Source of the DNA: Candidatus Zixiibacteriota bacterium
GTDB taxonomy: Bacteria > Zixibacteria > MSB-5A5 > GN15 > PGXB01
Assembly (NCBI GenBank): GCA_016933955.1
Contig: JAFGTT010000012.1
Span: forward strand, 62,001-126,000
Direction: 5' to 3'
Length of the DNA: 64,000 nt
This document shows positions 53,180 through 63,942 of this stretch, piece by piece. Both the position numbers and the translations under genes were made by a program. The notes under the pieces were generated by a model. It was not told the DNA's origin and did not search any database. It saw only the letters and a program-made list of their open reading frames with translations. Numbering within the stretch: the stretch's first letter is position 1; each line of letters opens with the position of its first letter.

Positions 53180-56100
53180 ATGAATCTCTTTATCGGATCC
53201 AGGCTGGCTATTGGAATTGCTGTTTTATGTCTTCTTCTGGGAATCGCCGCCTATGCCTCACCGCCGTCTCCCGAACTGGTCGAACGACTTCGCAGTGAAG
53301 GACGACTCACCGATTTCATGAAATCCCTCGTCGATGCCCACGCCAAAGGGATAAACAACCCTGAACGAACCACCGCTATTAAAAGACTCTCGACTTCATC
53401 GGGTGAAGTCGATACTCTTCGGGCTATTGTCATCCTGGTCGATTTCGACGATCAGCCATATACGGCCGGGGTCGTGGCCGGATCACCGGAAGATTTCGAT
53501 TCGGTGCTTTTCTCTGAAAATGGTATCAATCCAACCGGTTCCTTGACCGAATTCTACCTGAAGAATTCCTATGGTACATTCTATGTTATCGGAGATGCTT
53601 ACGGGTGGTATCGGATGCCCCATGATTACACTTACTACGTCAACGGGCTGGCCGGTATGGGATCCTTTCCACAGAATTCCCAGGGCCTGACCCGATATGC
53701 CGTCCTGGCGGCTGATGCCGATGTTGATTTTTCGCTGTATGATACCTATGGCCCGTCCGGCGTTCCCGATGGTTACGTGGACGGCCTTTTTATTATCCAT
53801 TCCGGACCCGGACGCGAAGAAACCGGGAGTGATGATGATATCCATTCCCACCAGTGGAGTCTGTACAGCAATCGTGTCTATCTCGACGGGGTCTGGATTC
53901 AGACTTATTCCTGCGAACCCGAAGAGCGAATCAATACCCAGTCGGTTACCGATTTCGGCGTTTTCGCCCATGAATTCGGCCATGTCCTGGGTCTCCCCGA
54001 TCTGTATGATACCGACTATGATCCGTCCACCTCGGCCGGATTGGGAAACTGGTCACTGATGGCCGCCGGCAGCTGGAATAACGGCGGCAAAAGCCCGGCC
54101 CATTTCGACGCCTGGTGCAAATCCTATGTCGGTTTTGTCGAACCCATCAATGTAACCGCCAACATGATCGATGTTCCCATTCCCCAATCGGAATCCGAAT
54201 CTGTGGTCTATCGGCTGGCGGCCGGGGGAGCGGTCGGTAACGAATATTTTCTGGTTGAAAATCGACAGCGGGTCGGTTCCGATCTATTCCTTCCCGGCGC
54301 CGGGTTGGCGATCTATCATGTCGATGATTCCCGCTGGGGTAATGATGATGTCGACCATTACCAGGTCGCTCTCGAACAGGCCGATGGCCAATTTCAACTG
54401 GAATGGGCTGACAATGACGGTGACGCCGCCGATCTTTACCCGGGACCGCTCAATGTCCGCTCTTTCGACGACCGCACCACCCCCAACAGCCGTTACTACA
54501 GCGGTGCAATAACCCAGGTTTCGGTCTGGAACGTCTCCAATTCCGATTCACTGATGACCGCCAACCTCGATATCGAATGGTCACGACCCTATTTCACCGT
54601 CGATTCGATCTTCTTCGATGATTACAATGCCGACGGTATTCTTGATCCCCTGGAGGATGTCGAAGTTTATCTCTATCTTTCCAACGAATGGAAAAGCGCC
54701 ACCAATGCCGCCATCACTATCACTTCAAACGATCCGGGTGTCACCTACCCGACCCAGTCAATCGTGCTCCCGTATATCGGCGGTGATGGCGGTTCGGCCG
54801 ACAACAGCGGCGACCCGATGGTTTTCTCGGTTCCGGATATTGCCTATCCGATTTATGATTCGTTCTATGTAACCATCGAAACCACCGAGGGGTATCAGAC
54901 CCAATTCGCTTTCGAGAAAGTCATCGGCAAAACCGATATTCTCCTGGTCGATGATGATCGCAGCGGCTCCTATGAAAACCTGTACTATGATGATTTGAAA
55001 GCCAAAATGGCCCCGACCGATATCTGGCACAAACAGACTCAGGGTTCGCCTTCAAGCCTGATCCTGAATGAATATGGAACCGTCATCTGGTTCACCGGAG
55101 ACACTTCCTCCAACCTGCTCCAGGTTGCCGATTATACCGCACTTAAGGATTATCTCGATAACGGCGGGAACCTGTTTTTAACCGGCCAGGGTCTGGCCAA
55201 CGAGATTTACAACGAGGATTCCTCGTTTATGGTCGATTATCTTCACGCCCGCCCGGATATCATGTATTTCAACCTGAAGCATGACGGCGTGGCCGGTTCT
55301 CCGATCGGTGATGGTCTCAGCCTTCGCTATATCAGCGGCGCCAATCAGGAATTCACCCTTTCCCAGATGATTGAAGTTATCAGCCCGGCCATAGCCGCTT
55401 TTAATTTCAAGAGCGGCGGCCCCTCGGCCCTCAGCTACGAGGGCGATTTCCGGGTCGTTTATTTCAACTGGGGCTATGAAGCCATTTCCAGTGATTTCAG
55501 CAGCTATGACAAGCGCGATACCGTAATTGCCAATATCCTGTATTTCCTCAGCGACTGGACCCCGCCTCCATGTTTCGATTCCGACAATGATGGTTATGGC
55601 GACCCCGGTTATCCCGATAATCGCTGCCCCACCGACAATTGCCCCACGGTTTCCAATCCCGACCAGCTTGATTCCGACGGCGATGGTCTCGGCGATGCCT
55701 GCGATAACTGCCCCTATGCCTATAATACCGATCAGGCCGATTCCGATGGCGATGAGGTCGGTGATGCCTGCGATAATTGCAGCGGTATTGCCAACACCGG
55801 CCAGGAGGATGCCGATTCCGACGATGTCGGCGATGTTTGCGATAACTGCGTGAATACCGCCAATCCCGACCAGCTTAATTCCGATGAAGATGCCTTCGGC
55901 AATGCCTGTGATAATTGCCCGACGGTAACCAATGCCGGCCAGGAAGATACCGATTCCGACAATGTCGGCGACGCCTGTGATAATTGCACCTATCTGGCCA
56001 ATACCAGCCAGGCCAATTCCGATGCGGATTCATTGGGCGATGCCTGCGATAACTGCCCTGCCGTCGATAATCTCGATCAGGCCGATGGTGATTCCGATAC

Positions 56101-56392
56101 CGTTGGTGACGCCTGTGACAACTGCCTTGAAGTCCCCAATCCCGGTCAGGAAGATGCCAATGGCAACGGGGTCGGCGATGCCTGCGATTATACCTGCGGT
56201 GATGCCGACGGGAGCGGGGCCGTAAATATTCTCGATGTCACTTTCCTGATTAACTATCTTTATAAAGGCGGACCGGCCCCGGATCCCGAGGAGGCGGCCG
56301 ATGTTAATCATAGTTTATCCATCAATATTCTTGACGCTACTTATTTGATTAACTACCTGTATAAGAGTGGTCCGGCTCCAAATTGTCCATAA
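53180..56392 (+). CDS. secreted M6 metalloprotease with thrombospondin-3 repeats and dockerin
   Basis: A 1070-aa exported zinc protease of the immune-inhibitor-A (M6) family. Signal peptide (RLAIGIAVLCLLLGIAAYA), then the catalytic domain with His264-E-F-G-His268 (FAHEFGHVLGLPD) and the downstream GLGNWSLMAAGSWNNGG Met-turn. A beta-sandwich region and a GATase-like domain (DILLVDDDRSGSYENLY ... VIWFTGDTSSNLLQ, about 590-790) follow. Then come thrombospondin-type 3 Ca repeats (831-1003) and a terminal dockerin pair (GDADGSGAVNILDVTFLINY, VNHSLSINILDATYLINY). Probably degrades extracellular proteins. Confidence 0.93.
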   Translation: MNLFIGSRLAIGIAVLCLLLGIAAYASPPSPELVERLRSEGRLTDFMKSLVDAHAKGINNPERTTAIKRLSTSSGEVDTLRAIVILVDFDDQPYTAGVVAGSPEDFDSVLFSENGINPTGSLTEFYLKNSYGTFYVIGDAYGWYRMPHDYTYYVNGLAGMGSFPQNSQGLTRYAVLAADADVDFSLYDTYGPSGVPDGYVDGLFIIHSGPGREETGSDDDIHSHQWSLYSNRVYLDGVWIQTYSCEPEERINTQSVTDFGVFAHEFGHVLGLPDLYDTDYDPSTSAGLGNWSLMAAGSWNNGGKSPAHFDAWCKSYVGFVEPINVTANMIDVPIPQSESESVVYRLAAGGAVGNEYFLVENRQRVGSDLFLPGAGLAIYHVDDSRWGNDDVDHYQVALEQADGQFQLEWADNDGDAADLYPGPLNVRSFDDRTTPNSRYYSGAITQVSVWNVSNSDSLMTANLDIEWSRPYFTVDSIFFDDYNADGILDPLEDVEVYLYLSNEWKSATNAAITITSNDPGVTYPTQSIVLPYIGGDGGSADNSGDPMVFSVPDIAYPIYDSFYVTIETTEGYQTQFAFEKVIGKTDILLVDDDRSGSYENLYYDDLKAKMAPTDIWHKQTQGSPSSLILNEYGTVIWFTGDTSSNLLQVADYTALKDYLDNGGNLFLTGQGLANEIYNEDSSFMVDYLHARPDIMYFNLKHDGVAGSPIGDGLSLRYISGANQEFTLSQMIEVISPAIAAFNFKSGGPSALSYEGDFRVVYFNWGYEAISSDFSSYDKRDTVIANILYFLSDWTPPPCFDSDNDGYGDPGYPDNRCPTDNCPTVSNPDQLDSDGDGLGDACDNCPYAYNTDQADSDGDEVGDACDNCSGIANTGQEDADSDDVGDVCDNCVNTANPDQLNSDEDAFGNACDNCPTVTNAGQEDTDSDNVGDACDNCTYLANTSQANSDADSLGDACDNCPAVDNLDQADGDSDTVGDACDNCLEVPNPGQEDANGNGVGDACDYTCGDADGSGAVNILDVTFLINYLYKGGPAPDPEEAADVNHSLSINILDATYLINYLYKSGPAPNCP
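55670..56188 (+). repeat. 69-bp tandem coding repeat (thrombospondin type 3)
   Basis: Seven repeats of exactly 69 bp (55670-56152), each coding 23 residues of the form DSDGDxxGDACDNCPxxxNxxQ, plus a partial eighth (56153-56188). The invariant core is GDACDNC. The repeats lie inside the M6 protease gene and are in frame, so they are protein repeats. Confidence 0.9.
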
Positions 56393-56410
56393 GAAGCCAA
56401 TTGAAATTTA

Positions 56411-56443
56411 AAAAAAGGACAGCTGACATGGCTGGCCTTTTTT
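56411..56443 (+). terminator. intrinsic terminator after the M6 protease gene
   Basis: AAAAAAGG...CCTTTTTT outer stem with an inner CAGC/GCTG stem, ending in T6. Confidence 0.7.
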
Positions 56444-56738
56444 ATACTCGTCAATACCTGAATAAGGATCATATAATCCGATTTACCGGATCGAATGATC
56501 CCTCCGGGGATATTCCAATTGCTTGCCCGCCAATAAAATGAACATCCTTTGAAGACACCCGGGAGACAAAATGCGCTTTGACAGTTTCATTTAATTTAGT
56601 ATAATTCATAAGCGATATGACTTTTGAATGCCGGGCGATAAAGGCCGACATCGAGCCGATTTGCAGAATATTTACTTACCCTCGGCTCGAGCCTACCGCA
56701 TGAGAATGGAAACTATTACTACTTGCCGAGGTGGATAA
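56444..56738. other. intergenic region without supported gene
   Basis: No convincing gene or RNA is seen. A minus-strand frame at 56469-56651 lacks a ribosome binding site. The last 40 nt hold the ribosome binding region (GAGGTGGATAA) for the C25 protease gene. Confidence 0.5.
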
Positions 56739-59507
56739 ATGAAATCATTGCAAAGACTTAGCTTCCCGATCCGGTGCCTCGCCCTCTGGGCGGGTTTTCT
56801 TTTTATCTCGACTGCCGCATTGGCCGCCGATGAATCATTTGCGATCAGCCGGACCATTGGCTTCTCAAGCGATCAGCTCCAAGTCGATAAAATCATGGAT
56901 TACGACATAATCCGCATGGTCGATCATAATTATCTCAACCTGCCCGGCGCCCCCATGTTGCCTTCGCGTCAACTGAAAATAGCCATACCCGATGGGATGA
57001 AAGTCACCTCGATCGAAATCGAGGAAATAAATTTTGAAGATATCGCCGGTCAATACAACATTTTTCCGGCTCAGCTCCCTCTTGAAATCGGGAACTCGGT
57101 TGATGATGCCGAATTTATCGCCCCCGATCCGGATATTTACCGCTCCGCATCATCATATCCCAATCAAATAATCATCCTCGACGGCCAATCCGATTTGGCC
57201 GGGCAATCATTTGCCCTGGTGACGGTCTGCCCGGTTCAATACCTGCCCGCTGAAAAAAAATTAACCCTGGCCACAAATATTAAATTCATCCTGCACGGTA
57301 CCGACGGTTACCGTTGCGGTGATTATCTCCCGGAAAATGCTTCCGATCAAATTCGAACCATTTACGAGGACCGCCTGGCCCTAACCGTTATAAATCCTGA
57401 GGATATTTTCCTGAGTTCATCGACGGGACTTAACAAATCATCGACCGCTCTGCCTTCGGCAACACCCTTCGATCACGTCATTATCACCTCGACCGCCAAC
57501 GCCTCATCATATCAACCCCTGGCCGATTGGCATACCCGAAAAGGCGTCCGAGATACCGTCATCACCACCGATTTCATCTACGCCAATTACAGCGGTACTG
57601 ACAATAAAGCCAAAATCCGTAATTTTATCATCGATGCGCATCAGAACTGGGCCACGATGTATTTCCTGATCGGTGGAGAAAATACCACCATCCCCTTTGC
57701 TTACCGAACTTATGAAAGCGAAAGCGTTCCCAGCGACAACTACTACGCCGATTACGATGATGACTGGGAACCCGAGGTTTATGTCGGGCGTTCCACTGCC
57801 GAGGGATCGACCGAGGTGACCCGCTTCGTCAACAAAGTTATCGAATATGAAACTAATCCCCCCGAATTGAATTACGCTCTCGATATCACCCTGCTCGGTA
57901 TGGACCTGACCATCGCTTCCGATCCGCCCTACTACACCCTGACCCGGGGACAGTATCTCAAAGACAGTATTGATATCAACTATATCCCTTCCCGTTTCGC
58001 GGTGACGAAAATTTATGATACCGATGCCGGCAACCATCGCGATGCTTTTCTGGCGGCTATCAATGACGGCCAGAATCTTCTCAATCACAATGATCATGCC
58101 AATTATTCTGTTATGGGCACAGGGGATCGGAACCACGGCTGGTATATCAGTTATTATGATATTCCGTACCTGACCAATTATCATAAGTACTGCAATATTT
58201 GGTCGGTCGGCTGCCATGCCAACCGGATGGATATCGAGGACGCCATCTCGGAACATTTTATCCTCGATAACGATACCACCGGTGCGATTTCCTTCACCGG
58301 AAACACGAGAAGCGGCTGGTTCTATGTCGGCGATCCCTTGAGTCTCTCCTCACAACTCGACCTGTACTGCTGGAAAGGCCTTTTCAATCAGAATCTCACC
58401 CGTCTCGGGGATATTCTGGCTTACAGTAAAAGCGCTACCAATATCGATCAGGTCTGGCCGTACAGCGACTGGACTTTCAACCTTCTCGGCGAGCCGGAGA
58501 TGACTCTCTGGACCGGATTGGTCGAAACCTTTACCGTCACTCATGCCGACGAAATCGAAGCCCTGCCGCAATCATTCCCTGTCCATGTGGAGAAATACGG
58601 CGGGCCGGTGGCCGGCGCCCTGGTCTGCCTGTCCAAAGGCTCGGAAATATTTGCCCGGACCTACACCGATGCCTCCGGTGATGCCTTGATCGATATCTCC
58701 CCGGCCAGTGATGGATTTATCAATGTTACCGTTACTAAGCAGAATTTTAAACCCTATCTCGGGGAAACCGAGGTGATCGGCAATCTCCCCCCGATCTGCG
58801 AAACACCGTCCGACACCGTGATCTTCCAGTGCACAACTTCCGAGGTGGTTTTGCCGGTGGCCTGCTATGATCCCGATGGCAATCTGGCCTCCGGCCCGGA
58901 ACTGGTTCGCGGGGCCGGGCAGGTAATCGAGGGCAACTGGTACTACACTCCTTCCGGGCCCGATACTCTGGAGATCACTATCCGGTGTACCGATTCTTCG
59001 GGCTTCTCCTGCGAATCCGATTTTATCGTCATCTTCGATATCAACCATCCCCCGACCTGCGCCGTTCCGCCCGATTCTTCCATCACGCAGATAATGCCGC
59101 CGACGGAAATCAGCCTGCCGGTCACGGCCGATGATTCCGATGGGAATCTCAATGGATGTGCTGTTATTGACGGCCCCGGGACCGTATCCGACGGGTTCTG
59201 GAAATACACCCCGGTCGAAGATGAAATAATCGATGTCACCATCCGCGTAACCGACGAATGCGGAGAGTCTTTCGATGATTCTTTCCATATTGCCTACACC
59301 GCTTTTACTTGCGGTGACGCCGACGGCAATAATAGTATTAACATTCTCGATGTCACTTTCCTTATTACGTACATGTACCGCAATGGTCCGGCCCCGGTAC
59401 CTCCCCAAGCGGGGGATGCCAACGGCAATAGCGCGGTTAATATACTTGATGCAACATATTTGATCAGTTACCTGTACAAGAGCGGGCCGGCCCCGGTCTG
59501 CCCGTAG
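56739..59507 (+). CDS. gingipain-type C25 cysteine protease with dockerin
   Basis: A 922-aa exported protein. Signal peptide (CLALWAGFLFISTAALAA), a C25 propeptide-like region (about 30-230), then a caspase-like catalytic domain: His453 in NHNDHANYSVMG (His450 is also near) and Cys492 in WSVGCHANRMD, with IGGENTTIPFAYR and VYVGRSTA strands typical of C25. After the protease come an Ig-like domain and two similar beta-domains (PPICETPSDTVIFQC... and PPTCAVPPDSSITQ...), and a dockerin pair (CGDADGNNSINILDVTFLITY, GDANGNSAVNILDATYLISY). Gingipains are otherwise anchored by a T9SS signal; here a dockerin takes that place. Confidence 0.9.
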   Translation: MKSLQRLSFPIRCLALWAGFLFISTAALAADESFAISRTIGFSSDQLQVDKIMDYDIIRMVDHNYLNLPGAPMLPSRQLKIAIPDGMKVTSIEIEEINFEDIAGQYNIFPAQLPLEIGNSVDDAEFIAPDPDIYRSASSYPNQIIILDGQSDLAGQSFALVTVCPVQYLPAEKKLTLATNIKFILHGTDGYRCGDYLPENASDQIRTIYEDRLALTVINPEDIFLSSSTGLNKSSTALPSATPFDHVIITSTANASSYQPLADWHTRKGVRDTVITTDFIYANYSGTDNKAKIRNFIIDAHQNWATMYFLIGGENTTIPFAYRTYESESVPSDNYYADYDDDWEPEVYVGRSTAEGSTEVTRFVNKVIEYETNPPELNYALDITLLGMDLTIASDPPYYTLTRGQYLKDSIDINYIPSRFAVTKIYDTDAGNHRDAFLAAINDGQNLLNHNDHANYSVMGTGDRNHGWYISYYDIPYLTNYHKYCNIWSVGCHANRMDIEDAISEHFILDNDTTGAISFTGNTRSGWFYVGDPLSLSSQLDLYCWKGLFNQNLTRLGDILAYSKSATNIDQVWPYSDWTFNLLGEPEMTLWTGLVETFTVTHADEIEALPQSFPVHVEKYGGPVAGALVCLSKGSEIFARTYTDASGDALIDISPASDGFINVTVTKQNFKPYLGETEVIGNLPPICETPSDTVIFQCTTSEVVLPVACYDPDGNLASGPELVRGAGQVIEGNWYYTPSGPDTLEITIRCTDSSGFSCESDFIVIFDINHPPTCAVPPDSSITQIMPPTEISLPVTADDSDGNLNGCAVIDGPGTVSDGFWKYTPVEDEIIDVTIRVTDECGESFDDSFHIAYTAFTCGDADGNNSINILDVTFLITYMYRNGPAPVPPQAGDANGNSAVNILDATYLISYLYKSGPAPVCP

Positions 59508-59529
59508 AATTGACGCTGTTAATATAAAG

Positions 59530-59560
59530 GCCGCCGATGATGCTTTCTCGGCGGCTTTTT
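59530..59560 (+). terminator. intrinsic terminator after the C25 protease gene
   Basis: GCCGCCGA/TCGGCGGC arms (59530-59537 and 59548-59555), 10-nt loop, then T5. Confidence 0.85.
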
Positions 59561-59612
59561 ACTTGTACCAAATACGACCGGTGGCTCTGTAAATCACTCT
59601 CAATAAAAACAC

Positions 59613-59641
59613 TTGACCAGGGGAGCCGGGAATGTTATATT
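59613..59641 (+). promoter_or_regulatory. sigma-70-type promoter
   Basis: TTGACC (59613-59618), 17-nt spacer, TATATT (59636-59641): the best sigma-70 match in the window after that of secA. It drives no convincing protein before the terminator at 60037. Confidence 0.6.
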
Positions 59642-59647
59642 GATATT

Positions 59648-60070
59648 GAAGACACCCCCTCTCAGAACATATCCATAATCCTTCATCAGCCTTCCGGATT
59701 TACGGAGGTTGACATCAATATCTTATTTAAATATAACCCCACGACGTCAGAGTCGTTTAACCAGATTAAGTGAGGGAGGTGCCTATGGATTAAAAAGAAC
59801 ATGGGACGGCTGTCGGCGCGGTTGAGCTTCTTGGACCACGCTGGAACCGTCCGCCTGTCGCCCCGGGTGATGCGGGTATCAAATATGGACATTATACCGA
59901 CATCTATTCAAACAGGTGAGGAACCATATCCTGCTCGTTTCACCTTCGCTTTCCCATATCCGGTAGCCGGCAGAACATGTTCAAAACGCAACCGGCCTTA
60001 TGCCGAACCATCAGTAAAAATCCGCAATACAAACTTAAACCCCGGTCTTAAGGTTAGACCGGGGTTTTAC
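59648..60070 (+). ncRNA. candidate structured non-coding RNA of about 420 nt
   Basis: The unit is delimited by the promoter at 59613 and the terminator at 60037. Inside lies a long compound hairpin: GGACGG (59804-59809) with CCGTCC (59847-59852), nested with CGGCGCGGT (59814-59822) and ACCACGCTG (59835-59843). A strong ribosome binding site (GGGAGGTGCCT) precedes an ATG whose frame stops after two codons (ATG GAT TAA at 59785). No RNase P, tmRNA, SRP or 6S signature is seen. It may be an ncRNA, a leader, or a decayed gene. Confidence 0.4.
60037..60068 (+). terminator. strong intrinsic terminator of the candidate ncRNA
   Basis: AAACCCCGGTCT and AGACCGGGGTTT are perfect complements around a 7-nt loop, with T4 after the stem. 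Confidence 0.85.
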
Positions 60071-60220
60071 TTATCCCATTTTGTATAGGCCGGTCGCCAT
60101 ATAATTTTTATGATGACCGCGCCCATACCACTCATCAGGCTGTTCATATCCTGCACAATTTGTAAATTACCGCATTGTCCCGTAACAACTTAACGTCACA
60201 CCGCAGAAATCGCTCCGGGG

Positions 60221-60236
60221 CGGCATCGGGCTTGCA
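60221..60236 (+). promoter_or_regulatory. sigma-54 (-24/-12) promoter of a three-gene operon
   Basis: CGGCATCGGGCTTGCA has GG (60222-60223) and GC (60234-60235) ten nt apart and the TTGCA of the -12 box. It lies 49 nt before the ATG at 60285, the same spacing as the two other sigma-54 sites of the window. Confidence 0.7.
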
Positions 60237-60284
60237 AAATCATCTTTCAGGAAATTAAAAGGTCGCACTGAAAGGGCTATTACG

Positions 60285-60503
60285 ATGCAAGTCAGATTCA
60301 CGCTTACCATGGATGATGTCGAGGTCAATGGCCGCAATATCGACTCCATCATCCTTGACTGGATATCGGACGTGGACTATAACGAAGTCCTCGCCATATC
60401 TCACAACTGGATTTCATCGCAAAATTTCCTGACCCACCGGATGACCGGTCTCAACCGCGTCGGCGAATCATCCCTCACTATCGAACCGCTTGAGGATCAC
60501 TAA
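60285..60503 (+). CDS. 72-aa acidic protein of unknown function
   Basis: A 72-residue soluble, acidic protein (MQVRFTLTMDDVEVNGRNID... ending EPLEDH). It has no signal or membrane segment and no motif I recognise; the strand-helix-strand pattern suggests a small alpha/beta domain. It is first in a three-gene operon and lies 49 nt after a sigma-54 promoter. The next gene starts 14 nt downstream. A weak AAAGGG site precedes the ATG. Confidence 0.7.
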   Translation: MQVRFTLTMDDVEVNGRNIDSIILDWISDVDYNEVLAISHNWISSQNFLTHRMTGLNRVGESSLTIEPLEDH

Positions 60504-60517
60504 GTCGCGAGGTAAAC

Positions 60518-60832
60518 ATGAGTATCCCCGAACTGATGCAAACGACCCTGACCCAGATCACCCAGCCGGGCGGCCTGTTCGACTCCGCTAAAAATTATGT
60601 CGAACACGAATTCGGCACCGCCGGTCTCATTGCCGCCGCCATTCTCCTGGTAAGCATCGCCGGACTGCTACTGAGCAAAGCTGTCAAAGTCTCCTTCGAT
60701 ATCGTCCGTTATGTCGCCGTTCCGTCGGTTGCCATCACCTTTGTTGCCACTTACTTTCTCCCCTTTTCCTTTGTTTATATCCTCCCGGTAACGGTCGCCT
60801 TCTTTTCAATCTTTCTCATCGTCAGGGGTTAG
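60518..60832 (+). CDS. 104-aa inner-membrane protein of unknown function
   Basis: GAGGT precedes the ATG. After a polar N-terminus of about 33 residues (PELMQTTLTQITQPGG..., amphipathic) come about three hydrophobic segments (LIAAAILLVSIAGLLLSKAV, YVAVPSVAITFVATYFLPF, VYILPVTVAFFSIFLIV). The pattern is that of a small inner-membrane protein. No family recognised. It is the middle gene of the sigma-54 operon. Confidence 0.75.
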   Translation: MSIPELMQTTLTQITQPGGLFDSAKNYVEHEFGTAGLIAAAILLVSIAGLLLSKAVKVSFDIVRYVAVPSVAITFVATYFLPFSFVYILPVTVAFFSIFLIVRG

Positions 60833-60836
60833 CAAC

Positions 60837-61286
60837 ATGAGCAAAAAAATCGATTCTGATAAAAGAAACAAAAATACCGATCCATTCGAATCACAAGGCC
60901 TTAAACGCGAACCGGTCTCGGAACAGAGCGATGAGGTCGTCAATCCCTTCGGTGAAAACGAATGTCTCGATAAAGATAAAATGTTTATTGAGTGCCCCGG
61001 CGCCACGGTTTACGATCCGGAAACAAGAGAAATTATCGCCGGTGTGCAGTTCCTCGATGAAAATGATCCATCGGCAGGATACCGGATTATCAATCATCCC
61101 GTCTATGCCCCGGAGCATCGCTCCAAAAGACTGATAAAAAAAGACCACTTTAACTCCATCAGGCGCTGCCAGGCTTGCCAGGATCTGACCGTCCGCCTGG
61201 TCCGCCGTGAGGGCCCCGATTTCTTTATTCCCAACCCCAAATTCCCGCATAAAAAACAGCTTAAATCAGTCGAAAAAAACTGGTAG
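60837..61286 (+). CDS. 149-aa charged cytoplasmic protein with CxxC, unknown function
   Basis: A 149-aa hydrophilic protein without signal peptide. The N-terminal 50 residues look disordered (SDKRNKNTDPFESQG...). A folded part holds FIECPGATVYDPETREIIAG, a RRCQACQDLTVRLVRR segment with a Cys-x-x-Cys that could bind metal together with the earlier Cys, and a basic tail (FPHKKQLKSVEKNW). It starts 4 nt after the membrane-protein gene, so both are co-translated. Not recognised. Confidence 0.75.
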   Translation: MSKKIDSDKRNKNTDPFESQGLKREPVSEQSDEVVNPFGENECLDKDKMFIECPGATVYDPETREIIAGVQFLDENDPSAGYRIINHPVYAPEHRSKRLIKKDHFNSIRRCQACQDLTVRLVRREGPDFFIPNPKFPHKKQLKSVEKNW

Positions 61287-61334
61287 AAGTTCAACGCCAA
61301 CAACACCCCAATTATTGTCGTAACTCATTATATT

Positions 61335-61368
61335 TTAGCAAGATAGCTAAACACTTTTCCCTTGCTAA
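61335..61368. repeat. 8-bp inverted repeat overlapping the dciA -35 box
   Basis: TTAGCAAG (61335-61342) and CTTGCTAA (61361-61368) are exact complements, 18 nt apart. The right arm includes the TTGCTA taken as the -35 of the dciA promoter, so it may be an operator. Confidence 0.4.
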
Positions 61369-61390
61369 TGGTTTGTAATTGTGCTATTTT
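61362..61390 (+). promoter_or_regulatory. sigma-70-type promoter of dciA-gyrB
   Basis: TTGCTA (61362-61367), 17-nt spacer, TATTTT (61385-61390). The expected start of transcription falls 1-3 nt before the ATG at 61399, so the mRNA would be leaderless or nearly so. Confidence 0.45.
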
Positions 61391-61398
61391 AAAGGGTT

Positions 61399-63679
<2,281 letters not shown>

Positions 63680-63697
63680 GAGAATTTCATTTTTCGC

Positions 63698-63730
63698 AGG
63701 GCAGACTACCAGGTGGCCTGCCCTTTTTTT
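63698..63730 (+). terminator. intrinsic terminator after gyrB
   Basis: GGGCAG...CTGCCC arms (63699-63704 and 63718-63723) followed by T7. The rest of 63731-63942 is A/T-rich and holds no gene I can support. Confidence 0.75.
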
Positions 63731-63942
63731 ATTTCTGATTAACCACCTGGGTCGATTTAATATCACATTTTGGCCCTCTGGAAGACCATGTGATTGATTT
63801 CCCCAATTTGAATCTTTAATTTTTGATGATAGCGATTTTGTTAAAAAATGGTAATTAGGAGCAATATTATCTTCAATCAAATAATCCACGGCCGCGTATT
63901 TAATATGTCTGCCAAAATCAATCCGAAGAGAAAGGACTGGTC

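Noticed and set aside
55670-56188. Regular 69-bp repeats that could be mistaken for a CRISPR array
   Set aside because: Repeats are in frame, code thrombospondin-3 motifs without unique spacers, and no cas genes are present.
56469-56651. 60-codon minus-strand frame in the M6-C25 gap
   Set aside because: No ribosome binding site, no neighbours on that strand, no recognisable features.
59537-59773. 78-codon frame after the C25 protease gene
   Set aside because: Begins inside the terminator stem and spans the promoter at 59613.
59801-60088. 95-codon frame within the candidate ncRNA
   Set aside because: Runs through a perfect intrinsic terminator and has an implausible Arg/Pro-rich composition.
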